DNA from: Blautia luti
GTDB lineage: Bacteria; Bacillota; Clostridia; Lachnospirales; Lachnospiraceae
Reading direction: 5' to 3'
DNA: 43,342 bases
Assembly (NCBI RefSeq): GCF_013304735.1
Contig: NZ_JAAITI010000028.1
Coordinates: forward strand, 1-43,342
The position numbers and the translations under genes were made by a program. This document shows positions 30,724 to 40,072 of this stretch, one piece after another. The notes under the pieces were generated by a model. It had not been told where the DNA came from, did not search any database, and saw only the letters and a program-made list of their open reading frames with translations. Numbering within the stretch: the first letter of the stretch is position 1; each line of letters opens with the position of its first letter.

Positions 30724-32550
30724 TTATTTGCTGTAATGGAGTCCTGCTGTTTTTACCTGGATCTTCACAGTTGTATCCTGTGCCTGGATCAGATAAACAT
30801 TATCCTCCAGTTTTTTCTGTGTGCCGCCTTCGATTTCTTCGATTTCTTCTCCATGGGTTCTTAAGATAAACCAGCTTCCGCTCTCAGATGTTTTCAGAAT
30901 AATCTCATCATCTGTCCTGGTCTCTGAAAAATCCAGATTCAGGAAGGTTCTTGTTCTGGTATTGCTCTCGGAAAGTGTGGTGCTGTCAAAACCGGTAAAT
31001 TTTTTCCAGTAGGTGAGAAGATTGCTGGAAAAACGTTTCTGCATGATCTGCCAGCGGTCTTTTTTCCGTTCCGGCCAGAAAATCTTCTGCATATTCAGCA
31101 TAACATTGGTATAGCCCAGGGAGCTCTGAATACTTCTCATACGGATATCATCGCTGTAGGTATAATTCATTCCGTCACTTGTGACAGACTGCAAGGTTAC
31201 AGAATCTGTACAGTAGGATATTACGGGCTCATCCTCTGTGTATTCACATACCAGAGTGCTTACATTCTTCATTAATTCAGTATTCATCAGAGCTTTGACG
31301 GTGTCCAGATCCTTTTCTTCTGTATAAGCTGCTCCGTATTTATAACTGCTGTCAGCCTTCCGGAAAAACTCAGCATCCTGATTCAGTTTATCTCTTAATG
31401 ATTCCGCATTTTTATACTGCAGGGACAAACCGGCTTCCGCATTCTGTTCTTTCATCTGTTTCAGATAAAATACCAGATTCTTGCTGGTCGGCTCTATTCC
31501 ATCCTCGTAGTTTGTCTGCGGCTGCATAAAACAGCTCATCTTCAAGCCGCCTTTTTCGACAATGGATATAAGTGACGGCCACATGATATCTCTGGCCATT
31601 CCTGTTATGGACTGACTGTATAACTCCATCATCTGTTCATTATTCTCATCTGCAAATACAGGAAAATTGATCATGGAAAGATTCTGTGCATTGACTACCG
31701 GATAAATGTAATATGAAGATGCCTCTGCCACCATGCCATCCAGAAGACCCAGTGCCGTACTGTCTTTCATGTAATCTCCAACTACACAGAAGATGCTTCC
31801 GTTCCGGATTCCGTTTCTCCAGATCAGTGTGGGAAGTTCTTCATTTTCTACCGTTTCCTTCTGTTTGGACTGATCCAGGAGTCCGACCATATAGGTCTTG
31901 GTTCCGCTGCCAACCTGATACCAGGGCACATTAAGCTGCAGATCCTGTCGATCTCTTTCATCTTTATCTTCCGGCGTTTCATAAATTACCTCTCCACCCA
32001 GAAGCAGCCCCTCAAAAAGCTTTGCCCCTGTAAGTTCTGTTTTTTTGGAGACGATTTTATAAATTCCCAGAAAGTCCTGAAGTTCCTGATTCTTTTCAAT
32101 ATTCTTCGGATCTTCCAGACATCCGAAGACAATAATCACACCTTTTTGTTCCAGTTCTTCTATTTTTTTCAGATTATCATCAAGTGCATACTTTTCGGAC
32201 TCCAAGATCAGCATTCCCGGAAGATTTTTGTCATTCTCTTTAAATTTCTCCATGGAACTGCATTTTGAAATATCCCATTTTGCATAAGTGCACCATCTGC
32301 TTACAGCCTCTGCCATATCAGAAGACGAATCACCTACAAAAAGTACATACCTTCTGTCCGTTGTTCCCACAGACGCAGGATCGAGTTCTTCGTTTTTCCA
32401 GACATTTTTTCCATCATTCTGTTTTGGTGCAAGATTTGAGTTTACATCATAAGTATTCTGCCTGTCCCTCAGCACCATGGAAAACTGAAACATAAACAGT
32501 AATACGAACATCATGATAGCTATGCTGAAAAATTTTCTTCTGGAAACCAT
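30724..32550 (-). CDS. DUF2194-like membrane-anchored protein, Pel locus
   Basis: The 608-residue protein has an N-terminal anchor (RKFFSIAIMMFVLLFMFQFS) and a large extracellular region: YVLFVGDSSSDMAEAVSRWC, VIIVFGCLEDPKNIEKNQEL, NFPVFADENNEQMMELYSQS, MSCFMQPQTNYEDGIEPTS, and a beta-rich end. I take it for a DUF2194 protein, a family seen next to pelF in Gram-positive loci, where it sits in the slot of the deacetylase PelA. No clear polysaccharide deacetylase metal triad was seen, so catalysis is open. The RBS is poor (the best purines are 15 nt away). The IS607-type insertion ends close upstream and may have replaced the native leader. Confidence 0.7.
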   Translation of the reverse strand: MVSRRKFFSIAIMMFVLLFMFQFSMVLRDRQNTYDVNSNLAPKQNDGKNVWKNEELDPASVGTTDRRYVLFVGDSSSDMAEAVSRWCTYAKWDISKCSSMEKFKENDKNLPGMLILESEKYALDDNLKKIEELEQKGVIIVFGCLEDPKNIEKNQELQDFLGIYKIVSKKTELTGAKLFEGLLLGGEVIYETPEDKDERDRQDLQLNVPWYQVGSGTKTYMVGLLDQSKQKETVENEELPTLIWRNGIRNGSIFCVVGDYMKDSTALGLLDGMVAEASSYYIYPVVNAQNLSMINFPVFADENNEQMMELYSQSITGMARDIMWPSLISIVEKGGLKMSCFMQPQTNYEDGIEPTSKNLVFYLKQMKEQNAEAGLSLQYKNAESLRDKLNQDAEFFRKADSSYKYGAAYTEEKDLDTVKALMNTELMKNVSTLVCEYTEDEPVISYCTDSVTLQSVTSDGMNYTYSDDIRMRSIQSSLGYTNVMLNMQKIFWPERKKDRWQIMQKRFSSNLLTYWKKFTGFDSTTLSESNTRTRTFLNLDFSETRTDDEIILKTSESGSWFILRTHGEEIEEIEGGTQKKLEDNVYLIQAQDTTVKIQVKTAGLHYSK

Positions 32551-32589
32551 TATGTTAATTATTTTCCGTTACTGAAAACTTATAAAAAG

Positions 32590-32740
32590 TTATAAACTTC
32601 TATGTTTCATTCCTACTTCAACGAGTATGCTTTTGATGATATAAATATCTATCTACTCACAAGTTCTTGTACTCTCCATAGGCGTAAATTCCGGATTAAC
32701 GTACCCGTACATATTTGCACTAACGTTTTAGTGTTAGCTT
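32590..32740 (-). ncRNA. Probable omega RNA at the tnpB 3' end
   Basis: In IS200/IS605 and IS607 elements the guide RNA of TnpB comes from the tnpB 3' end and the right end of the element. Here the minus strand past the tnpB stop contains a perfect hairpin CACTAA/TTAGTG and ends in the segment GTTGAAGTAGGAATGAAAC. The guide would be the flanking host sequence. Boundaries are estimates. Confidence 0.45.
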
Positions 32741-33897
32741 GCAAATCTTTCTCCATAAGCCTTGAGATTTATAGATGCCTGAAAATCTCTACCAATGACA
32801 TTTCCACAATCACATTTATAAATTCTGTCAGATAATTTCAAGTCTTTTTTAATATTTCCACAACAATCGCAAAGCTTTGATGATGGATAAAACCGATCAG
32901 CCACAATAAGCTGAATCCCTTTATCTCTGCACTTGTGTTCAAGCTGCTTTCTAAACTCAAAAAAGCCCTGATTCTGAACTGCTTTTGATAAATGTCTATT
33001 TTTCATCATTCCACTAACATTCAAATCTTCAATACAAATAAATCTTGGTTTTCGATTTACAATTTCAGATGTAGTCTGATTCAAATAGTTCTTACGGATA
33101 TTTGTTAATCTGTGATTTCGTTTTAATAAAAGTTTTTCCTTTTTGATTACATTATTTGTTTTGCAGTAACTTTCTCCTTTCTTATTTTTCTCGTAAGAGC
33201 GAGAGATACTACGCTGTAATCTGCGTTTCTGTTTTTCCAGTTTCTTTACTTTCTGACTTTTATTGATGTTCTTATACTTAGCTCCATCAGAGCAAATAGC
33301 CAGATCTTTGATTCCCAGATCTATACCAATTCCATCATCATTAAGTTTTTCTATGCAATCAGGAAATTCCACACATACGCTGATCCACCAGTTCAATCCG
33401 TCAAAGGATATTCGCGGATTCATGTATTTAGCATCTGTAGGAATACGACCATGCTCTGCAAGTCTTACCCAATTTAGTTTTTGTTTATTTCTTTTCCTGC
33501 TCGAAGAAAATCCTTCAAACTTAACATGAGTATTGCTGAATTGTATCTTAATATTATCCTGATAGAACTTCGGCATTGATCTCTTTTTTGACTTGAATCT
33601 TGGGAATTTCTGCAAACCTTTGAAAAAGTTCTTATAAGCAGTGCAGGCATCTTTGATTGCCTGTTTGGTTACATTATTTGAAATACTCAATAACCATGCG
33701 TATTCATCAGAATGTCTAAGCTTTGTAAATTCTTTTCTGAGTTCTGCATCTGAAATGAATTTTCCGCCTTTTTCATAGTTTTCTATTTCCCTTGCCAAAG
33801 CCCAGTTATAAGCAAATCTTGAAGCACCTGCGTACTGAAACATCTTAGTTTTCTGTACATTGTTTGGTATCAACATTGCTTTTATGGCTTTTACCAT
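32734..33897 (-). CDS. tnpB: TnpB RNA-guided nuclease of an IS607-type element
   Basis: The 387-residue protein has the N-terminal helical domain (FQYAGASRFAYNWALA), the RuvC-like catalytic residues D193 (GIDLGIKDLAI), E290 (FICIEDLNV) and D371 (GRDFQASINL), and a zinc finger with C343/C346 and C362/C364. All are present, so it should be active if its RNA is made. TnpB cuts DNA at the empty site to retain the element (established for related IS). It overlaps the end of tnpA by 53 nt. Confidence 0.93.
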   Translation of the reverse strand: MVKAIKAMLIPNNVQKTKMFQYAGASRFAYNWALAREIENYEKGGKFISDAELRKEFTKLRHSDEYAWLLSISNNVTKQAIKDACTAYKNFFKGLQKFPRFKSKKRSMPKFYQDNIKIQFSNTHVKFEGFSSSRKRNKQKLNWVRLAEHGRIPTDAKYMNPRISFDGLNWWISVCVEFPDCIEKLNDDGIGIDLGIKDLAICSDGAKYKNINKSQKVKKLEKQKRRLQRSISRSYEKNKKGESYCKTNNVIKKEKLLLKRNHRLTNIRKNYLNQTTSEIVNRKPRFICIEDLNVSGMMKNRHLSKAVQNQGFFEFRKQLEHKCRDKGIQLIVADRFYPSSKLCDCCGNIKKDLKLSDRIYKCDCGNVIGRDFQASINLKAYGERFAS

Positions 33898-34522
33898 CTG
33901 CTTCCTCCTGTATCAGTTCCCGGATAAGTTTCTTGGCTTTATTCGCTCGTTTTCCTTGTAATTTGCAACTGAATACTGTGATTATCTGAACCAGATCTTC
34001 AACAAGTTCCTGCTGTTCGGATTTTTCAGTATTATCAATGATCTCAATCTCACAATTATAAAGCGAAGCGATATATTCTATCAATTCAAAACCAAATCGC
34101 AATAGCCGATCTTTATATAAAACAACAACCTTTTCAACCTGATTTTGAGATATTCACCTGATCAATTCCTGGAGTCCTTTTTTCTTATAATTAATTCCGG
34201 AACCGATATCACTTATTATCTCAAATAGCTGTCCTTTTGCCAGAAGATATGTCTTAACATTATCAGTCTGTCGTTCCAGATCATCTTTCTGTCTATGGCT
34301 GGAAACGCGACAATATCCAATTGTAATGCGATTTTTAGGCTTTACATTTATTACCTGGTTGAGTTGCTCGTCAGAATAATATCTATAGCCGCTTATTGTA
34401 GTATGATGCGGATGAAGTTTTCCATTGGCATCCCAATTTCGTAATGTCTGGGCGGATACGCCTATAATTTTTGAAAATTCATGTATAGAATAATATTTAC
34501 CCAAAGCATCAACTCTTTTCAA
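33845..34522 (-). pseudogene. tnpA: IS607 TnpA serine recombinase, in-frame TGA
   Basis: The N-terminal MerR-like HTH (YYSIHEFSKIIGVSAQTLRN) and the catalytic start IGYCRVSSHRQKDDLERQTD with the nucleophile Ser in RVSS are present. At 34154-34156 a TGA interrupts ELIR / ISQNQVEKVVVLYKDRLLRF. The frame continues without shift through FGFELIEYIASLYNCEIEII and ELVEDLVQIITVFSCKLQGK to 33845. A single CGA to TGA change would explain it. The transposase is probably dead, or is read through at low level; the element then depends on a trans copy. Confidence 0.88.
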
Positions 34523-34585
34523 TAATATTCTGCTCTAATATTTTATAAAACTCAACATGTACTTATATGATTTTATAATTTATAT

Positions 34586-36946
34586 TTAACTGTTAATAGC
34601 CTCCTGTGTCTGAACCTGATTATATCCGTAATCTATAGCAAAATTATACTGATGATACATATTCTGAGGCATTACATAACATATAAAATCTTCGGATTCA
34701 TAGTATACTTTCATATCATTTGGATATTTTTCCATAAATGCCTGTGCCCAGTAATACATTCTGGACATAAGGATCCATCTTCCTTCTCCCTGATACATGG
34801 AAATTCCACCAACATTTGGCAAATTCTGACTGGCCCCTTTTTTTGAGATGGACTGACCACTTCCAGAATACACCACAGAATAATCCAACGGAATTTTTTC
34901 TATAAAGAAATATACATTCTTCGTAGGAATAATTACCTTAGTGTCCTTATCCATCTTTTCCAGCTTACGTAAAAAAGTGATTATCTCATAATGCCATCCA
35001 TGATCCAGGCCCATCTGAGTTTCATCGTTGGCTGATACAATAGTCCATGTCTTATCTTCATTTTCCCTGATAATATTTGTCAGACAGGTCAATGCTCCAT
35101 TTGATACATAGCCGGACAAAAAATCTGGTGTTTTGATCAGATCCTGGTGAATCATTCCTGCTACAGTTATCACTGTCAGTCCTAAAGCTGCTGCATTTCG
35201 AATGACTCTCAAAATCCTGGGCATAAATATCAGGTAAAGAATTCCATCTCCCAATAATGTCAGCACAGCAACCAGAAGATATGCATAGTAAATACTGCAT
35301 CTGGTCGGATCCATCAAAACCGGAAGTCCCAGATTTCCCGCGCAAAGCAGTAAAGTCAGAATTCCCATACAAAATCCTGCTGACATCAGCATTTCACCAT
35401 AAGCAGTCCTGCGAAAAATAATAAACACCAATCCTAGCAGAATCAATACTCCAATTCCCGTCAGCACAGCATACGCACACCATTTCTCCGGTAAATTAAT
35501 AATAAACTCCCGGAGTCGCTGAGCCATCATATTCCATACATTTTTTATTTTTTCCGGAATTTCCCCCACTTTTTCACTAAGAGAAGGATTCGGTGCTTCC
35601 GTAATAACTGGAGTATTTGTCTGGGACTGTACTGCCGCGTTTCCTGCATTTCCTGTACTTTCCGTATCTCCGTTCAAACTCGCGGCAATCTCTTCTATTG
35701 TCATATTCTGTATATCTATATTCTTTTCTTCCTGTATATTCTTTTCTTCCTGTTTTGTATCAGAGTTTCCACCATTAATAACACTAAGTCCCCAGCCAAG
35801 CGAGCCCTGAAGAGGTGTTCCTCCTGCAAAAGCAATCGTCATTGGAAGAACAGCCAGAAATACACTGATAATTCCCGTCATCATAATACGACGAAAATAC
35901 TCTTTATTCAAGAAGCGAAAAACATATCCAACAGCAATTCCGATGCAGCAGAGTCCCGCAATCATAGTTCCGTAAAAATGAATAGCTAATGTCAACGAAA
36001 ACGCAATGGCAAAACACCCAAGTGTCAGTTTTGTCTCTTTTGTCTTCAAATTTTCTTTTTCTGTCTGAAAAAACCGGATCAGAAAATATATAGACGGGAT
36101 TACAAAGATCATACCGAATTCCTGGGGCAATGAAGCACCAAAACGCGAATATGTCTGCCTTGCCCAGAAGCTTCCAAGTATATATACAAGTACTCCTGCA
36201 TACGGAAAATACAAAGATCTGCACAACATTTTCAGCATTGCAAGAAGAACCACATGAATAAAAAATACCTGTACCAGATAAAACAGACACAAGATCACAT
36301 AAGTATCCACCCGAAAAACTGTGTGCAGATAATACACCACGCAGTGAAATCCAAAAGGATATACACCACTTACAAAAAGATTTCCCCGGCTCATCTGATT
36401 GATCCAGTTAAGATGTACCGGAATATCAGATGCTCGATATCCATAAGTAAGGATCAGCTGTCTGCCGTAAACCCAGAAAAGCGCCGCAGCAATTGCACCT
36501 GCCAATATCCATTGCAGGGTATTACATACCACTTCGCAATAAAAGAAACTGATTACATATTTCAGCATTCTGATGAACTTTTGCCATACTCTGTATAAGG
36601 CTCCTTTTATTCCCATGCTGCCTTGGAGAAGTTTTCTGCAAGCTTCTGCATTCTTTATGATAAGTTTTCTCAGAGAAATCCGGTTCACTCGGCTCCAGAT
36701 CAGCACACTCAGAACCACAGTAAGCAGTACAAGTGTCTGAAAATTGGAAATATGAAGCAGCTGAACCGCAAATACAATATTTATAATATAGAAATTTCCA
36801 AATGTATAACACATCAGAAACTGCTCTGACAATCGTCTTCCTCTCAGTACTCTGCGAAACATAACTGCCGGAAGCAAAACTGTCAGGCCTGTATAGGCAG
36901 CAAATATACCCACAAATTGTAATATAACCAAAGTTGTCATTGACAT
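34586..36946 (-). CDS. Large multi-spanning membrane protein of the Pel-like locus, unknown
   Basis: The 786-residue protein has about 14 membrane helices, a Thr/Asn/Glu-rich outer loop near 390-450 (IQNMTIEEIAASLNGDTEST) and a soluble C-terminal region from about 630 (TWTIVSANDETQMGLDHGWH, then VIIPTKNVYFFIEKIPLDY). The layout (polytopic, with SGVYPFGFHCVVYYLHTVFR in a loop after early helices) recalls GT-C glycosyltransferases or Wzy-like polymerases, but I cannot name the family. It lies 20 nt after pelE. No such gene is part of the classical pel operon. Confidence 0.7.
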   Translation of the reverse strand: MSMTTLVILQFVGIFAAYTGLTVLLPAVMFRRVLRGRRLSEQFLMCYTFGNFYIINIVFAVQLLHISNFQTLVLLTVVLSVLIWSRVNRISLRKLIIKNAEACRKLLQGSMGIKGALYRVWQKFIRMLKYVISFFYCEVVCNTLQWILAGAIAAALFWVYGRQLILTYGYRASDIPVHLNWINQMSRGNLFVSGVYPFGFHCVVYYLHTVFRVDTYVILCLFYLVQVFFIHVVLLAMLKMLCRSLYFPYAGVLVYILGSFWARQTYSRFGASLPQEFGMIFVIPSIYFLIRFFQTEKENLKTKETKLTLGCFAIAFSLTLAIHFYGTMIAGLCCIGIAVGYVFRFLNKEYFRRIMMTGIISVFLAVLPMTIAFAGGTPLQGSLGWGLSVINGGNSDTKQEEKNIQEEKNIDIQNMTIEEIAASLNGDTESTGNAGNAAVQSQTNTPVITEAPNPSLSEKVGEIPEKIKNVWNMMAQRLREFIINLPEKWCAYAVLTGIGVLILLGLVFIIFRRTAYGEMLMSAGFCMGILTLLLCAGNLGLPVLMDPTRCSIYYAYLLVAVLTLLGDGILYLIFMPRILRVIRNAAALGLTVITVAGMIHQDLIKTPDFLSGYVSNGALTCLTNIIRENEDKTWTIVSANDETQMGLDHGWHYEIITFLRKLEKMDKDTKVIIPTKNVYFFIEKIPLDYSVVYSGSGQSISKKGASQNLPNVGGISMYQGEGRWILMSRMYYWAQAFMEKYPNDMKVYYESEDFICYVMPQNMYHQYNFAIDYGYNQVQTQEAINS

Positions 36947-36966
36947 ATCTGTTCACCCTTTTACTT

Positions 36967-37875
36967 CTACATAAACGTTCTGATCAGTTCAAGTGTCTCA
37001 TTATCAATAATAATATCCGAACTTCTTAATTCCTGCATGACCTGGAAAAATTTCTCTTTGTTTCCGCAGGAGAAACAGAGCTTCAGCTGGCAGGTGTAAC
37101 TGGAAAGAACTCTTGGATACTGTTCCATGGCTCTGTCGCACCACAGTGTACATTTTTCGTAGTCTTTGATTTCCAGCAGACGCTGGCAGACTTTTTCGTA
37201 GACTGTGCTGCTGATCCTGATCTTGTCCAGATCCCATGCTTTCTGCAGGACTTCCTGCATCTTATCTGTCATGGATTTCTGCTCAATATCTGTGAGTACT
37301 TTCTGTTCCAGGATGGGATTCATATACTCCACAAGATTCACGCAATTTTCAACCTGCTGCTCGTTTTCTTCCTGGCACAGAAGATATTTTTTCTGTACCT
37401 GGCTTCGGAAATTATTCAGCACGTCCTGGAGAATGGATGCTGCATAATGAGCAGTCTCAGAATCCTTACTGTTCAATGCCAGGTTAATAGAGGACAGGGA
37501 ATTCTGGTAATCTCCTCTGATCACATTCAGCATCAGAGTACGGAGACTTTTTTTGTCTGTAACTTCCAGTGCTTCTTCAAGAGATACCATATTTCGTTCC
37601 ATTTCTTCGTCCGGGCGCAGAAAATTCTCTGTTCTGTCCTTACTGAACACAATATCCGAAAGATCCATTCCCTGTGATGAAAACAATTTAAACAGGATAA
37701 AAGAAAGCAGCACAAACATAGGCCCGACTACAGGACACAGAAACATCATGACCGCCTTCATCCAGACACTCCGGAGATTTTCTTTTCTCCGGATATGATT
37801 CCAGACCAGATAGATCACAATAACAATTAAGTTTACGATCAGCAGAAAAATAAATAATTTCATTCTTTGTGACAT
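36967..37875 (-). CDS. pelE: PelE-like membrane protein with TPR-type repeats
   Basis: Two N-terminal membrane helices (about 5-27 and 40-63) are followed by a soluble helical part with the PelE pattern MVSLEEALEVTDKKSLRTLM, LALNSKDSETAHYAASILQD and TPR-like pairs (VYEKVCQRLLEIKDYEKCTL). PelE joins PelD, PelF and PelG in the synthase complex. I start at the ATG at 37875 (GGAGAAG upstream); it overlaps the PelD-like gene by 16 nt, so the two are coupled. An ATG seven codons earlier is the alternative. Confidence 0.82.
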   Translation of the reverse strand: MSQRMKLFIFLLIVNLIVIVIYLVWNHIRRKENLRSVWMKAVMMFLCPVVGPMFVLLSFILFKLFSSQGMDLSDIVFSKDRTENFLRPDEEMERNMVSLEEALEVTDKKSLRTLMLNVIRGDYQNSLSSINLALNSKDSETAHYAASILQDVLNNFRSQVQKKYLLCQEENEQQVENCVNLVEYMNPILEQKVLTDIEQKSMTDKMQEVLQKAWDLDKIRISSTVYEKVCQRLLEIKDYEKCTLWCDRAMEQYPRVLSSYTCQLKLCFSCGNKEKFFQVMQELRSSDIIIDNETLELIRTFM

Positions 37876-40049
37876 ACTGCCATCTTCTCCACACATTCTG
37901 TTTTATAACCGTTTTTCTCAAATCGTTCCTGTACGATCACAGCACTTTCTCTTGTTGTGTTTGTAAGCAGGATATAAAGATTTCCATCCGGCATGATTCC
38001 CAGATAATCGCTGTCTCGCAACTGTCCTGACATATGCTCATCGATCTCACGGTACTGTTCCTTTGGGATATCCACTTTTACAAGCACACATTCCACCAGG
38101 TTCTTAATCTCTGCATTCATATAAGCCTGTACCAGGGATTCAAAAGCATCCGGCTCCAGAATTTCAGAATCCCGGCTGTAATGCTGATCTTCCAGTGCCT
38201 GCATATATCTCTGTGCACGGAGCATCGCGTTCTGGATCAGATAGCTGACAACAGTTAAAAAATTTGCCTGGCCAAGAGTCATTTTTTCCCAGCGTAATCC
38301 CCAGAGCATGATGATCATCTGAACCTCGCCGCCCTCGTAAATTCCTCTGGCCATCAGCGGGTAACGCTCGTCCATATTTTTGTTGATATATACCTTCTGC
38401 TCAGTCAGGGCATCGTATATTTCCGTCATTTCCTTATAACGGATAGAGTTTCCAAGACTTCTTGCCTTATCTGAGCTTGCGGAAAAAATACGGGCGTAAT
38501 CTCTGTTGACTACATTATAAAGAGCTACATCCTTGGTCTGCATCAGCTTCTCCAGCATTTCTACCGCATAGAAAATAACTTCATCGGGCATACGCTGTTC
38601 CAGTCCTGCTGTGATGCTGTAGATCTTACCGATACTGTCTTTATGGTCGATCAGCTGCTGTTCCATGATTTCTTTTACACGGACATTACTCTCGTTGATA
38701 TCGCGGATATCTGCAATCTGCCTGCTCAAATGTTCCTCCAGTTCCTGGCTTTCCAGACGCATGGTACGGATCTGGTCACGCATATATCCTACAACAAGTC
38801 CCAAGATAAACAGCTGGGCGATCCACACATAGGTATTGTAATCCACAAGTACCTCAAATCCGCTCCGCGTATACATCTGCCGGAACATATATCCTGCAAC
38901 CGCCAGTATTGCAGAAAAAGTAGCCTGCTGCTGTCCGTACACAATGGCAAAAAGCAGCACATACAAAAGGAACGGATCAAGATTTGCAAAATACTCGCTT
39001 CCTACAGTCCGGTTATTCATCATAAAAAACGGAATAAAGCAGACCATGTTTTCGAAAAACGGGAAAAGCACTTTGATCAGCCATCTCCATTTCTCGATAA
39101 GAACCTTCCACCAGGGAAGCTTCAGCTCATCTTCATTCAGAAAAACATTTTTATGCCGCTGCATGTAAGCAGCCATGTCTTTGATATTTTTTTCCAGATT
39201 TCCAAATGCATGGACACCGTATTCCTGTTCAAAACGTCTTCCTGACAAGACGCACCTTCCATTGCTGTCTGAGAACACTGCAATGTTGGATTCTGTTCCC
39301 ATGGCTTCCTGGACCTTTGCAGCAAGCTCCACCTCACTGATCACATCATTGGAAGAAAGATTGTACCGACTGCGTTCGTGCTTTGTATTTTTTACAAGCT
39401 GGTAAATATATTCCACTGCATCTTTCTCATAAAGAATAGAAAAAACATGATCTGCTTTTGCCTTGATATGCCCGTCACGCAGACAGTCCAGACACATCCG
39501 GGCGCAGATGTTATTTATGTCTTTTTTCTCTTTGGGAATGCTGTAGAGATGATCCAGGCGCAGGGTCACGATATCCAGCCCCCGGTTTATCCTGAAATTC
39601 TCACAGATTTCCTCAGCCTGGGACAAGGCATCTGCCCGGATCCCAATTCCGGAAAATTTTTCTTCCTCTTCTATATCATCCTTATAATTTCCATTATAAA
39701 TTTCATCTGAAGAAAGAAAGATCAGCCGCTTCTTATTTGCCATAGAATAAGCTACCAGAATATTTACCAGATGAGAAATAAAATGCACGGTTTCTCTTTC
39801 TTCCCCATTCCAGCGGTAATTGGTATCAAATGCCCCCATAAGAATGGTCACGTCTGCATTGACACTTTCCAAAATATCGTTGAGATTTTCGCAGTCATAG
39901 GCGAAGTCATATCTTTCAAATACTTTCTGATATTTATTATGTCTGTATTTATCTCCGGTCAGCAAAAAAACCCTGTGTCCCTCTTTCCGGAGCTTCAGGA
40001 TCATGCTGTCCATCAGGCTGCAGGAGCCGCCCACCAACAGAATATTCAT
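37860..40049 (-). CDS. PelD-like c-di-GMP receptor fused to an SDR-like domain
   Basis: Residues 1-300 form an extended SDR (epimerase-like) domain: MNILLVGGSCSLMDSMILKL, LIFLSSDEIYNGN; the usual YxxxK is not seen, so catalysis is doubtful. Four membrane helices follow (about 335-450), then a coiled coil (about 455-495), a GAF-like domain (about 500-625) and a C-terminal degenerate GGDEF. In the last, R678-D-S-D681 is the RxxD inhibitory site, and five residues later PDGNL (687-691) replaces GGDEF. This is how PelD senses c-di-GMP in Pseudomonas: bound nucleotide without cyclase activity. The SDR fusion is unlike classical PelD. RBS AGGAAGAGAGG. Confidence 0.85.
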   Translation of the reverse strand: MNILLVGGSCSLMDSMILKLRKEGHRVFLLTGDKYRHNKYQKVFERYDFAYDCENLNDILESVNADVTILMGAFDTNYRWNGEERETVHFISHLVNILVAYSMANKKRLIFLSSDEIYNGNYKDDIEEEEKFSGIGIRADALSQAEEICENFRINRGLDIVTLRLDHLYSIPKEKKDINNICARMCLDCLRDGHIKAKADHVFSILYEKDAVEYIYQLVKNTKHERSRYNLSSNDVISEVELAAKVQEAMGTESNIAVFSDSNGRCVLSGRRFEQEYGVHAFGNLEKNIKDMAAYMQRHKNVFLNEDELKLPWWKVLIEKWRWLIKVLFPFFENMVCFIPFFMMNNRTVGSEYFANLDPFLLYVLLFAIVYGQQQATFSAILAVAGYMFRQMYTRSGFEVLVDYNTYVWIAQLFILGLVVGYMRDQIRTMRLESQELEEHLSRQIADIRDINESNVRVKEIMEQQLIDHKDSIGKIYSITAGLEQRMPDEVIFYAVEMLEKLMQTKDVALYNVVNRDYARIFSASSDKARSLGNSIRYKEMTEIYDALTEQKVYINKNMDERYPLMARGIYEGGEVQMIIMLWGLRWEKMTLGQANFLTVVSYLIQNAMLRAQRYMQALEDQHYSRDSEILEPDAFESLVQAYMNAEIKNLVECVLVKVDIPKEQYREIDEHMSGQLRDSDYLGIMPDGNLYILLTNTTRESAVIVQERFEKNGYKTECVEKMAVCHKE

Positions 40050-40072
40050 CTTTATGCCTCTCTTCCTGCTGT

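Larger units (their letters stand above)
32585..34560 (-). mobile_element. IS607-family insertion sequence (tnpA inactive, tnpB intact)
   Basis: A serine-recombinase-type tnpA and a TnpB gene overlap, the IS607 arrangement, over about 2.0 kb. Ends are approximate because IS607 has no terminal inverted repeats; ACTTATA occurs at both suggested borders (32578-32584 and 34561-34567), possibly by chance. The element sits between the 786-residue membrane protein gene and the DUF2194 gene, splitting the Pel-like operon without breaking a frame. Confidence 0.75.
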
